Positions 1 to 8,150 of a stretch of 64,000 nt of DNA are shown here, piece by piece. Made by a program: the position numbers and the translations under genes. The notes under the pieces are model-generated. The model searched no databases, was not told the DNA's origin, and was given only the letters and a program-made list of their open reading frames with translations. The stretch comes from JBGTGT01 sp051439375 (GTDB taxonomy: Bacteria; Cyanobacteriota; Cyanobacteriia; Cyanobacteriales; Microcystaceae): contig JBFRWB010000239.1 of NCBI GenBank assembly GCA_051439375.1, positions 39,990 to 103,989 on the forward strand, in the 5' to 3' direction. Positions within the stretch are counted from its first letter, which is position 1. Every line of letters begins with the position of its first letter.

Positions 1-1
1 T

Positions 2-598
2 CAACGAGAATTAGCGGTGATGGTAGTACGTAATGCTCAAGGACACATAATCGTTTATCCTGTAGTGGAAACCTACCAAAAAAATCAGGTTTGTCATTGG
101 GTTATTACTGCGGTTGATCTTCTAGAACCTATTATTTCAGACATCAACAAGATGGCAATTCGTCTGGTTACCCAACTAGACGTGATTGGTATTTTTGGTA
201 TCGAATTCTTTTTAACCCCAGAAAATAAGATATTAGTCAATGAAATTGCGCCACGAACCCACAATTCGGGTCACTATACCTTAGATGGGTGTCACACCTC
301 TCAATTTGCTATGCAACTGCAAGCAGTTAGTGATCTCCCCTTGGGGAATCCCAATCTTCTGACAAAGGGGGCTGTTATGGTTAATTTATTAGGATTAGAA
401 GATATAAACGCCGACTATGAAGAAAAGCAAGCCCGATTGAGCCACATTCCCCACGCTCATTTACATTGGTATAAAAAACAGGAGACTCGTCAGGGACGGA
501 AATTAGGACACATTACCGTTTTAACCAACGAGTCTCTCCACATCAAAGAGAGATTAAAAGAAATAGCCACACAAATTGAAGCTATTTGGTATGAATGA
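2..598 (+). CDS. purK: PurK, N5-carboxyaminoimidazole ribonucleotide synthase (3' part, cut by window edge)
   Basis: This is the C-terminal part of the ATP-grasp enzyme that carboxylates aminoimidazole ribonucleotide in cytoplasmic purine synthesis. The frame is open from base 2, so the true start lies outside the window; the first in-frame GTG at 17 is internal. Visible family signatures are the ELAVMVVRN strand, the VYPVVETYQKNQ segment and the metal- and ATP-site stretch VNEIAPRTHNSGHYT, followed by the usual CHTSQFAMQLQA. About 198 residues of a roughly 380-residue family are present. I am confident of the family from these motifs. Confidence 0.95.
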   Translation, partial: QRELAVMVVRNAQGHIIVYPVVETYQKNQVCHWVITAVDLLEPIISDINKMAIRLVTQLDVIGIFGIEFFLTPENKILVNEIAPRTHNSGHYTLDGCHTSQFAMQLQAVSDLPLGNPNLLTKGAVMVNLLGLEDINADYEEKQARLSHIPHAHLHWYKKQETRQGRKLGHITVLTNESLHIKERLKEIATQIEAIWYE

Positions 599-665
599 CC
601 ATTAAAAACAGCAATCGAGGACAAAACAGATTGCTGTCGTTTACGATTTAACGGAAATTAACCCC

Positions 666-1103
666 TTAAAAGGAGTTTTCGCCAGTATATTTATTATAGG
701 CCGATGATCCTCTGGGACGGGATCTTCGTCTGTCTGTTTTTCTGACAAATTTTCCGCCATAGGAGGAGGATGAACCCCCAAAGGAGGAGTTGTTCATTTC
801 TCCTTGAGCGTTAAAGATATCTAGATAAATAGATTGTCCGGCCATAGCTGCTGCATTTTCTAAAACCATACGAATGGCTTGTAAATTGCGTCCTCCACGT
901 CCATAAACCCGACCTTTATCCGTATCATCAAAGGCGACTCGAATCCAGATTTTCCGTTTCTCGTTAACGGGTTCGCAGTCTATCTTCATTTCTGACGGGT
1001 TATCGAGTAACGGTTCAATGAGAAATTGGGCAAGCTTATGATATTGAGGATGGATGGGTTGGGGATTTGACCATACAACAGGATTAGGCATTGACTTGTT
1101 CAA
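666..1103 (-). CDS. KH-domain RNA-binding protein (KhpA/YlqC type)
   Basis: A 145-residue protein with a single KH-like RNA-binding domain at about residues 20-95, containing the core GRGGRNLQAIRMVLENAAA. It is followed by a low-complexity Ser/Gly tail and a basic end (KTDRRRSRPRG) that could also touch RNA. The gene overlaps the end of rpsP by 20 bases, so the two are probably translated together. This matches the common bacterial pairing of rpsP with a KhpA-type gene, whose product is linked to small RNA and ribosome-related functions. The Ser/Gly tail is longer than in Firmicute KhpA. The exact role here is inferred. Confidence 0.88.
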   Translation of the reverse strand: MNKSMPNPVVWSNPQPIHPQYHKLAQFLIEPLLDNPSEMKIDCEPVNEKRKIWIRVAFDDTDKGRVYGRGGRNLQAIRMVLENAAAMAGQSIYLDIFNAQGEMNNSSFGGSSSSYGGKFVRKTDRRRSRPRGSSAYNKYTGENSF

Positions 1104-1332
1104 ATACTTTAGCTTTCTGTAAGATATTACGCACGGTTTGGGTTGGTTGAGCCCCTTCTTTGAGACGTTTGACGATCGCTGGTACGTCCAGACGAGTTTC
1201 GTCCGTTCTTGGATTATAGAAGCCTAATTCTTCTAACGGCCGCCCTTCACGACGGCTGGTGCTATGAATAGCAATAATTCTATAGCTGACTTCCCGTTTT
1301 TTGCCGTATCTTTTTAGGCGTAGTTTGACCAT
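1084..1332 (-). CDS. rpsP: 30S ribosomal protein S16
   Basis: The 82-residue product is full length for bacterial S16, a small-subunit protein needed for 30S assembly. The beginning MVKLRLKRYGKKREVSYRI and the segment GRPLEELGFYNPRTDETRLD are typical. It is the first gene of a two-gene minus-strand unit with the KH-domain gene, which overlaps its last 20 bases. The 145 bases upstream, shared with divergent ribF, must hold the promoters. Confidence 0.98.
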   Translation of the reverse strand: MVKLRLKRYGKKREVSYRIIAIHSTSRREGRPLEELGFYNPRTDETRLDVPAIVKRLKEGAQPTQTVRNILQKAKVFEQVNA

Positions 1333-1477
1333 TTTGGTGACATTTGTTGAATTTAATCGCAGCCTCTGATCATACCATATTCTTGAGCGTTGTAGCTACA
1401 TCAATTATCTATTAAAGCCCTCTTCACCTAAACTCGCGTTAAGATTAAATCATCTTTCCATCTATATATCTCATAGC

Positions 1478-2428
1478 GTGCAGATAAACCGATCTACCAC
1501 TAACCTTCTGACACCCACCGCAATCGCACTCGGAAACTTTGATGGTTTGCATTTAGGGCATCAACAGGTTTTACGTCCCATTCTTCTTCCTCCTAACCCT
1601 GACCTTTATCCCACAGTCGTTACCTTTGATCCCCATCCTCAAGCATTCTTTAGTGGAAAAGTTCGTCAACTCTTAACGCCTTTTGGAGAAAAAGCCGCTA
1701 TTTTAGACGAATGGGGTTTTAAACAATGGATCTTACTGCCGTTTGATCGGGAATTAGCTGCCTTAAGTCCAGAACAATTTATCAAAGATGTTTTGGTTGA
1801 GCAACTACAAGCTAAACAAGTTAGTGTGGGGCAAGATTTTCGCTTCGGCTATAAAAGAGAAGGAAATACCGAAAAATTAAAGGAATTAGCTCAATTGTTT
1901 GGGATTAATGTCCATATTACCCCTCTCAAACTGGAAAATACCTCGGTTCGCATTAGTAGTTCTCTCATTCGCCAAGCTTTAGCAAAGGGAGACATGAAAA
2001 AGGCTAAGGAAATGTTAGGTAGAAATTACTGTTTATTGGGAAAAGTCGTCAAAGGACAGCAATTAGGACGAACTATTGGCTTTCCCACGGCTAATCTTGA
2101 GGTAGCAGCAGATAAGCTGTTGCCCCGTTATGGCGTTTATGGCGCATGGGTGAAAATAGAAAATCAGACAGATATTTTGTTAGGGGCGGTTAACATTGGC
2201 CAGCGTCCGACGGTGAAAGGATTATTACCAACGGTAGAGGTACATTTACTTGATTGGCAAGGAGATTTATATAATAAGTTAATGAAAGTCAGTTTAGATG
2301 TATTTATTCGTCCCGAACAGAAGTTTTCGGGGATTGAAGCCCTAAAAGAACAAATTAAAAAAGACTGCGATCGCATCCGACACATTTACAGTAATTACGG
2401 CGATCAAATTCTTTCTGTGTCTTTGTAA
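1478..2428 (+). CDS. ribF: Bifunctional riboflavin kinase / FAD synthetase
   Basis: A 316-residue enzyme converting riboflavin to FMN and then FAD. The N-terminal nucleotidyltransferase half shows GNFDGLHLGHQQV (the HxGH-type adenylylation motif) and the ISSSLIRQAL segment at about residues 160-170. The C-terminal flavokinase half shows GRTIGFPTANLE and the conserved GAVNIGQRPTV. The start chosen is GTG at 1478, because the family motif begins only about 18 residues later and no upstream ATG fits. It is divergent from rpsP. Confidence 0.96.
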   Translation: MQINRSTTNLLTPTAIALGNFDGLHLGHQQVLRPILLPPNPDLYPTVVTFDPHPQAFFSGKVRQLLTPFGEKAAILDEWGFKQWILLPFDRELAALSPEQFIKDVLVEQLQAKQVSVGQDFRFGYKREGNTEKLKELAQLFGINVHITPLKLENTSVRISSSLIRQALAKGDMKKAKEMLGRNYCLLGKVVKGQQLGRTIGFPTANLEVAADKLLPRYGVYGAWVKIENQTDILLGAVNIGQRPTVKGLLPTVEVHLLDWQGDLYNKLMKVSLDVFIRPEQKFSGIEALKEQIKKDCDRIRHIYSNYGDQILSVSL

Positions 2429-2511
2429 ACAATCGATCACCAATTGGGAATCTTAAACCTAAAGAGATTTTTATTTTAGTCCTCTGATTAATCATTCCCC
2501 CAATCATTATC

Positions 2512-3432
2512 ATGCGTGAATCCATTACCACCCTCAAAGAGAACCTTAGTAAAACCATTGTTGGTAAAGATGAAAGTATTCAACTGGTACTCATTGCCCT
2601 CCTCAGTGGTGGCCACGCCCTTCTTGAAGATGTACCGGGGGTCGGCAAAACCCTGTTGGCTAAATCCCTCGCTCGTTCGATTAATGGCCGCTTTCAACGG
2701 GTACAATGTACACCCGATCTACTTCCCAGTGATGTCACAGGAACTAATATTTGGAATCCTAGCAGCCGAGAATTTGAATTTTTGCCGGGACCTGCCTTTT
2801 CTAACGTCCTTTTAGCCGATGAAATTAACCGTGCCACTCCCAGAACTCAATCGGCACTATTAGAGGTAATGGAGGAATATCAAATTACCATTGATGGGGA
2901 AACTAGACCGGTTCCTCGTCCTTTTTTCGTGATTGCCACCCAAAATCCTGTGGAATATCAGGGAACATTTCCCCTTCCTGAAGCTCAAATGGATCGCTTT
3001 ACCCTTTCTTTGAGTTTAGGTTATCCTTCAGAACGCGAAGAACTGCAAATGTTACAACGCCATCAATCTCCAACAAAGGTTGAGGAATTAGCCCCTTGTA
3101 TCTCTCTTGAGGAAGTGAGTCAGCTACAAGATGAGGTTAGAAATGTGAAGGTTGCCCCCGAAATTCAACAATACATTCTTAATATTGCTCGTTCTTCCCG
3201 TATTGATGAGGAAATTAGTCTAGGTATTAGTCCCAGAGGTAGTATTGCCCTACAGAAAGCGACTCAAGCTTGTGCGTTTTTACAAGGACGGACTTATGCC
3301 TATCCAGATGATGTTAAATTCGTCGCCCCTCATGTTCTTTCCCATCGTTTAGTTCCTGTCAGTGGACGACATCCGAAGGGGATTGTTGAACGGTTATTAT
3401 CTTCTGTCATTGTTGAACCTGCTTTAGTTTAA
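2512..3432 (+). CDS. MoxR-family AAA+ ATPase
   Basis: A 306-residue ATPase of the MoxR group, chaperone-like enzymes that often act on von Willebrand-domain or metal-centre proteins. Residues 25-50 carry Walker A (EDVPGVGKTLLAKSLA) and residues near 100 carry Walker B (LLADEINRATPRTQSALLEVMEE). The stretch IATQNPVEYQGTFPLPEAQMDRF is diagnostic for the family. No DUF58 or VWA partner gene lies next to it here, although such partners are common elsewhere, so the substrate cannot be named. Confidence 0.93.
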   Translation: MRESITTLKENLSKTIVGKDESIQLVLIALLSGGHALLEDVPGVGKTLLAKSLARSINGRFQRVQCTPDLLPSDVTGTNIWNPSSREFEFLPGPAFSNVLLADEINRATPRTQSALLEVMEEYQITIDGETRPVPRPFFVIATQNPVEYQGTFPLPEAQMDRFTLSLSLGYPSEREELQMLQRHQSPTKVEELAPCISLEEVSQLQDEVRNVKVAPEIQQYILNIARSSRIDEEISLGISPRGSIALQKATQACAFLQGRTYAYPDDVKFVAPHVLSHRLVPVSGRHPKGIVERLLSSVIVEPALV

Positions 3433-3553
3433 TCTGAGTTTTGGTATAGTGTAGGTTACTTGGTTTTCGGGTGATTTGTATGCCTGAGTGGATAATTAAA
3501 GTTTGCCATCAGTCATCATTTATTCTCGAAAACGTTTCTTATTCCCAAAATTT

Positions 3554-4948
3554 ATGACTTCTGCTGTATCGTCACCCCCTAACCCATACCTAAGTGGCAA
3601 CTTCGCCCCTATCAGAGAAGAAATCACTGCTGACACCCTTCAGGTTATCGGAGAATTACCCCACGAACTATCTGGAATGTTTGTTCGTAATGGTCCCAAT
3701 CCCCAATTTGACCCCATTGGTCAGTATCATTGGTTTGATGGAGATGCCATGGTACATGGTCTGAGAATTCATCAGGGAAAAGCCACTTATCTGAATCGTT
3801 ATGTGCAAACCTTTAAATTTCAGACCGAGAAAGAGCAAGGCCAAGCACTTTGGACGGGAATATTAGAACCTCCTCAACCTGAACATCCTTTTGGGACAGA
3901 TACTAACACGGCTAATACGGCTTTAGTTTATCACGCAGGACAACTTTTAGCCCTTTGGGAAGGGGGTTCACCCTATGGGCTTAAAATTCCTCAATTAGAG
4001 ACTCAGGGGAAACATACCTTTGATAATCAACTTAAAACCCCCTTTACAGCCCATCCTAAAGTGGATTCGGTAACTGGGGAAATGATGTTTATCGGTTATT
4101 CTTTAGCTCAACCTCCCTATCTTTACTACGGAATTGTATCTGCTGAAGGAAAGTTAGTCAAAACTTTACCCATTGAACTACCTGTGGGGGTTATGATGCA
4201 CGATTTTGCTATCACGGCTAATTACACCCTCTTTTTCGATTTACCTGTTAATTTTCGCCCAGAAAGAATGGCAAAAGGACAACATCCTCTAGGGTTTGAC
4301 CCCCATTCTCCTAGTCGTTTTGGTATTATGCCTCGTCATGGTAAGTCTGAGCAAATACGCTGGTTTGAAATGCCATCTTGCTATATTTATCATACGCTAA
4401 ATGCTTATGAGGAAAATGATGAAATCGTCCTTTTAGCTTGTCGAATGAGTGCAACAAATGTCTTTGTTACGAATGAAAATGATCGCATTGCTGATGGGGA
4501 TATTCCCTATCTTTATCGTTGGCGTTTTAATTTGAAAACAGGAAAAGGAACGGAGGAGAAACTAGATGAGATTCCTTCAGAATTCCCCCAAATTAATGAA
4601 GCGTTAACGGGTAGAAAAACACGATATGGTTATACGGCTAAAATAGCTCCTAGTCAAATTCCTTTATTCGATGGTTTAATCAAATATGACCTAGAAACAG
4701 GTAAATCAGAACAGTATGAGTTTGGACAAGGACGTTATGGGGGAGAAGCTGTATTTGCACCTCGACTCAATGGAAGTCAAGAAGATGAGGGTTGGCTAGT
4801 TACTTATGTGTATGATGAAAATACACAATTATCTGAGTTGCTAGTGATTAATGCACAAGCGGTTAGTGGGGAAGCAACAGCACGAGTTATACTTCCTCAA
4901 AGGGTTCCCTATGGTTTCCATGGAACTTGGTTTCCAGTTAGCAGTTAA
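3554..4948 (+). CDS. Carotenoid cleavage oxygenase (RPE65 family)
   Basis: A 464-residue non-haem iron dioxygenase that cleaves carotenoids or apocarotenoids. The four iron-ligand histidines are visible in their usual settings: TAHPK, MMHDFAI, YHTLNAY and the C-terminal GFHGTW. ELSGMFVRNGPNPQF at the N-terminus is the family signature. I chose ATG at 3554 rather than the TTG 51 bases upstream, because the added residues do not look like the family. It lies about 0.7 kb from a CruP-type carotenoid flavoprotein. Its substrate and cleavage site cannot be told from sequence. Confidence 0.92.
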   Translation: MTSAVSSPPNPYLSGNFAPIREEITADTLQVIGELPHELSGMFVRNGPNPQFDPIGQYHWFDGDAMVHGLRIHQGKATYLNRYVQTFKFQTEKEQGQALWTGILEPPQPEHPFGTDTNTANTALVYHAGQLLALWEGGSPYGLKIPQLETQGKHTFDNQLKTPFTAHPKVDSVTGEMMFIGYSLAQPPYLYYGIVSAEGKLVKTLPIELPVGVMMHDFAITANYTLFFDLPVNFRPERMAKGQHPLGFDPHSPSRFGIMPRHGKSEQIRWFEMPSCYIYHTLNAYEENDEIVLLACRMSATNVFVTNENDRIADGDIPYLYRWRFNLKTGKGTEEKLDEIPSEFPQINEALTGRKTRYGYTAKIAPSQIPLFDGLIKYDLETGKSEQYEFGQGRYGGEAVFAPRLNGSQEDEGWLVTYVYDENTQLSELLVINAQAVSGEATARVILPQRVPYGFHGTWFPVSS

Positions 4949-5122
4949 CAGTCTTATTCCTTAATATAGCCTTACCCATTAAGTTGTTTGACATTTGTAA
5001 AAGCTAAACCTTAGTCATGGTCAGGGTTTTACTTCAACATTGCTGCGTTTAGCTATATTGATTATTTGTGAAATGTAGGGGCAATTCATGAATTGTCTCT
5101 ACAATCAATCTCTTATTTTATT

Positions 5123-5557
5123 ATGACTATTTTAATTAAAAAGGTTGACTATATAACCGAAAAAGAACCTATTCAAACCATTAGAATAAACGTCTTTCAA
5201 GCGGAACAAGGGGTTGATCCTGCGTTAGAATTTGATCAATATGATGAAACTTCGTGTCATCTCTTAGCCTATCTTAATCAACAGCCTGTGGGAACAGTAA
5301 GATTTCGCTATGTATCAGAAGAGACAGGTAAAATTGAACGGTTAGCGGTGTTAAAAGTCGCCAGAGGTCAAGGAATTGGATTACAATTAATGATGCTTGC
5401 TATTGAGTTAATTCAACAGGAGAAAAAGGCGGGTCAAATTGTTATTCACGCTCAAGCTTATGTTAAAAGTCTCTATGAAAAACTAGGCTTTAAAATTATT
5501 GGCAAACCTTTTGAAGAAGCCGGAATTCCTCATTTTAAAATGATTTTAAAATTATAA
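5123..5557 (+). CDS. GNAT-family N-acetyltransferase
   Basis: A 144-residue acetyltransferase in the style of ElaA/YjcF. The acetyl-CoA pocket motif is IERLAVLKVARGQGIGLQLM at about residues 75-95, followed by VIHAQAYVKSLYEKLGFK, with the Tyr and LGF typical of motif B. I preferred ATG at 5123; a TTG ten codons upstream adds no recognisable sequence. The acceptor substrate is unknown. The neighbours, both carotenoid-related, do not suggest one. Confidence 0.85.
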   Translation: MTILIKKVDYITEKEPIQTIRINVFQAEQGVDPALEFDQYDETSCHLLAYLNQQPVGTVRFRYVSEETGKIERLAVLKVARGQGIGLQLMMLAIELIQQEKKAGQIVIHAQAYVKSLYEKLGFKIIGKPFEEAGIPHFKMILKL

Positions 5558-5621
5558 ATAACGCTGCTCGTTGCTTGTCTTCCTAAATTAATTATCAATC
5601 AATCTATTTATCTATCTAATT

Positions 5622-7166
5622 ATGACAACTTTAACTGAAACTTATTTTTCCCAACTTCCTAATAACCCTTTAATTGGACTTCGTAAAGCTGACGAATTGT
5701 GGTCAAATTATCGTCAAGGGAATATTCCCACTCCTACTGTTGTCAATACGGAATCAAATAACTTAAATTCCTGTCAATGGGATATTATAATAAGTGGGGG
5801 AACATTAGGGATTTTATTAGCCACTGCTTTAAAATTAAAAGGATGGAATGTTTTATTAATAGAACGGGGTATTTTAAAAGGAAGGGAACAAGAATGGAAT
5901 ATTTCCCGACAAGAAATAAATCAATTAGTCGAACTTGAATTGTTAACCATAGAAGAATTAGATCAGGCGATCGCAACTGAATATAATCCAGCAAGGGTAA
6001 GTTTTCATAAAGGATATGAACTTTGGGTAGAAGATGTCTTAAATATTGGAGTTAACCCGATTTATTTACTAGAAACCCTGAAACAAAAGTTCCTGAAATT
6101 AGGAGGAACATTATTAGAAAATACACCGTTTAAATCAGCAACGGTTCATCCTGATGGTGTAAAGGTAAAAGCAGGAGAAGCAGTCTATCATACCCGTTTA
6201 TTAATTGATGCCATGGGACACTTTTCTCCGATTATACAACAAGCGAGACAAGGAAAGAAACCCGATGGAATCTGTTTAGTGGTAGGAAGTTGTGCTGAGG
6301 GATATAAAGATAATGAAACGGGTGATTTAATTGCATCGTTTACTCCTATTTTGAATCAATGTCAATATTTCTGGGAAGCTTTTCCTGCAAAAGATGGACG
6401 AACCACTTATTTATTTACCTACTTAGATGCAGAATCAGAGCGATTTAGTTTAGAATTTTTCATGGAAGAATATTTTCGTTTACTCCCTGAGTATCAAAAA
6501 ATTGAACTAAATCAATTAACATTTAAACGGTTTCTATTTGGCTTTTTTCCCTCTTATCAAAAAAGTCCGATAAAGCTACCGTGGAACAGAATTTTACCAG
6601 TAGGAGATAGCAGTGGGAGTCAATCGCCTGTTAGTTTCGGTGGATTTGGGGCAATGATTCGTCATTTAAAGCGGCTAACTTTGGGAATTGATGAAGCATT
6701 AAAAGCTGATTGTTTAGATAACAATGATATTCATTTATTGCAACCCTATCAGCCGAATATTTCGGTGACTTGGCTATTTCAAAAAACTATGAGTGTAGAA
6801 GTGAATCGTAATCCGAATTCTCAGCAAATTAATCAATTAATGAGTGGGGTTTTTGAGGTAATGGATAGACTGGGAGATGATGTATTAAAACCTTTTTTAC
6901 AGGATGTCATTCAATTTCCTGCGTTAGCAAAAACCCTAATACAAGTTCACCCTAAATTTGTCCTTCCTGTTTTACCTCAAGTTGGGTTATCTCCTTTGAT
7001 TGATTGGACATTTCACTATGGGAATTTAGCATTATATAGTTTAATATATCCCGTGGCTAAAAATTTAGATGCTGTGGTGAATGGTTTACCAATTAAGCAA
7101 CAATATTATTATCATCGTTGGTTAGATCAAATGAAATATGGTTCAGGAAAAGATTATCATGGTTAA
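5622..7166 (+). CDS. cruP: CruP-type FAD-dependent oxidoreductase (lycopene cyclase CruA paralogue)
   Basis: A 514-residue flavoprotein. The dinucleotide fold begins near residue 53 (WDIIISGGTLGILLATALKLKGWNVLLIERG), where IISGGTLG replaces the classic GxGxxG. A second flavin-contact region is LPVGDSSGSQSPVSFGGFGAM near residue 325. Length and sequence resemble the cyanobacterial and plant CruP group, related to the lycopene cyclase CruA; plant CruP is linked to limiting carotenoid epoxide build-up rather than to cyclisation. Assignment to CruP rather than CruA rests on the shorter length and my recognition of the family. Confidence 0.75.
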   Translation: MTTLTETYFSQLPNNPLIGLRKADELWSNYRQGNIPTPTVVNTESNNLNSCQWDIIISGGTLGILLATALKLKGWNVLLIERGILKGREQEWNISRQEINQLVELELLTIEELDQAIATEYNPARVSFHKGYELWVEDVLNIGVNPIYLLETLKQKFLKLGGTLLENTPFKSATVHPDGVKVKAGEAVYHTRLLIDAMGHFSPIIQQARQGKKPDGICLVVGSCAEGYKDNETGDLIASFTPILNQCQYFWEAFPAKDGRTTYLFTYLDAESERFSLEFFMEEYFRLLPEYQKIELNQLTFKRFLFGFFPSYQKSPIKLPWNRILPVGDSSGSQSPVSFGGFGAMIRHLKRLTLGIDEALKADCLDNNDIHLLQPYQPNISVTWLFQKTMSVEVNRNPNSQQINQLMSGVFEVMDRLGDDVLKPFLQDVIQFPALAKTLIQVHPKFVLPVLPQVGLSPLIDWTFHYGNLALYSLIYPVAKNLDAVVNGLPIKQQYYYHRWLDQMKYGSGKDYHG

Positions 7167-7176
7167 TCATAGATCA

Positions 7177-7397
7177 TTAACTAATTAATGAATAAAGATA
7201 ATTTATCCAGTGATGAGGATGATAAGATTGTAACGTCAGTTCTTCTGCATAAGGACATTTAGTAGCGTAGAATCTTGCGATCGCTGATTTTAAATTATCT
7301 TTTGCGCTATTATTATCTAAGTCGGGATCTCTGATTTGTATCTTTTTCCAAAAGGGTTTTGCTTTAATGATTTTGAGAAGGGTATCGATTAAGTCTC
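7177..7397 (-). pseudogene. Out-of-frame C-terminal segment of the TOPRIM-like gene
   Basis: Directly after the stop of the TOPRIM-like gene, another minus-strand frame stays open for about 72 codons to a TAA at 7177-7179. It reads RDLIDTLLKIIKAKPFWKKI, then a segment ending YSLIS, a natural protein-like composition with a cyanobacterial HIP1 octamer inside. The junction is a run of nine T (nine A in the gene) at 7398-7406. One extra A there would join both parts into a protein of about 325 residues. It is therefore either a frameshift mutation, a sequencing undercount of the homopolymer, or a programmed slippage site. Confidence 0.65.
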
Positions 7398-8150
7398 TTT
7401 TTTTTTAGGTGTTAAATGAGAACTATTATAGGCATTTTTGAGTTCTGTTTGTAGGGTTGTTTGATTTTCACAAGAAATAGTGAAATTTTCTTTAACTCTT
7501 TCTATAATAGTTGGTAAATTGTTTTCAATATCTTTATCGTTAATAATTTGATCAATCATATCTTGATACAGTTTATCAAATTCCAAGGGCTGATCTTGAT
7601 AATAAAGGTTAAAGTTAGAGTCGGGTTGTTGTAAGTAGTCTTCTAAGTCAGGTTCTAAAAAATAAGCTTCTTTATGAATCCATCCTGTTATAATAATATG
7701 GGATTCTTGTATAGAATTCGTATCTATTTTGTCTGATTGATAAATGGCATGATATAAATCTTCTGTGGTTTGATAAAGGGTTGAACAGTGATCTAGATTT
7801 GCACTTTGAACATCTAAATCAATTAAAGCATACAATTTGTCAGGAGATAAATAGGAATTTTCAGGATCTTCGTAATGTAATTCTATGAGTCTTTGTCTGA
7901 TTCTTAAAACATCACTTCTTCCACCACAGGGAATAAAAACAGGTAGTTGATTACGCCACCATCTCGGTATCGTATTTCTCCAAAAGTTAGCATCTTCTCC
8001 CTTTTCTAATTGACTAATTTGTTGAGGGGTATGTATATTCAAATAATCACGATTTCCTTCACACAGGATAACTAATTTATCTTTAATTTTACGACAGTTA
8101 AGAACTTTTTTACAGAATTTTTCATCAGAATTAAGGTTCACTTGTGTCAT
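7389..8150 (-). CDS. TOPRIM-like (DUF4435/AriB-like) putative nuclease, downstream partner of AAA ATPase
   Basis: The intact frame gives 253 residues. Near residue 28, KLVILCEGNRDYLN fits the acidic first motif of TOPRIM-type nucleases (E-G-x-x-D), and near residue 108 LYALIDLDVQ fits the D-x-D motif. The start overlaps the end of the upstream ATPase by 20 bases, so the two are translationally coupled. An ABC-type ATPase followed by a TOPRIM or DUF4435 protein is the architecture of the OLD-like and PARIS (AriA-AriB) anti-phage systems. The protein ends at a nine-A run, and a further 72 codons continue in another frame. The assignment is from motifs and context only. Confidence 0.65.
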   Translation of the reverse strand: MTQVNLNSDEKFCKKVLNCRKIKDKLVILCEGNRDYLNIHTPQQISQLEKGEDANFWRNTIPRWWRNQLPVFIPCGGRSDVLRIRQRLIELHYEDPENSYLSPDKLYALIDLDVQSANLDHCSTLYQTTEDLYHAIYQSDKIDTNSIQESHIIITGWIHKEAYFLEPDLEDYLQQPDSNFNLYYQDQPLEFDKLYQDMIDQIINDKDIENNLPTIIERVKENFTISCENQTTLQTELKNAYNSSHLTPKKKET

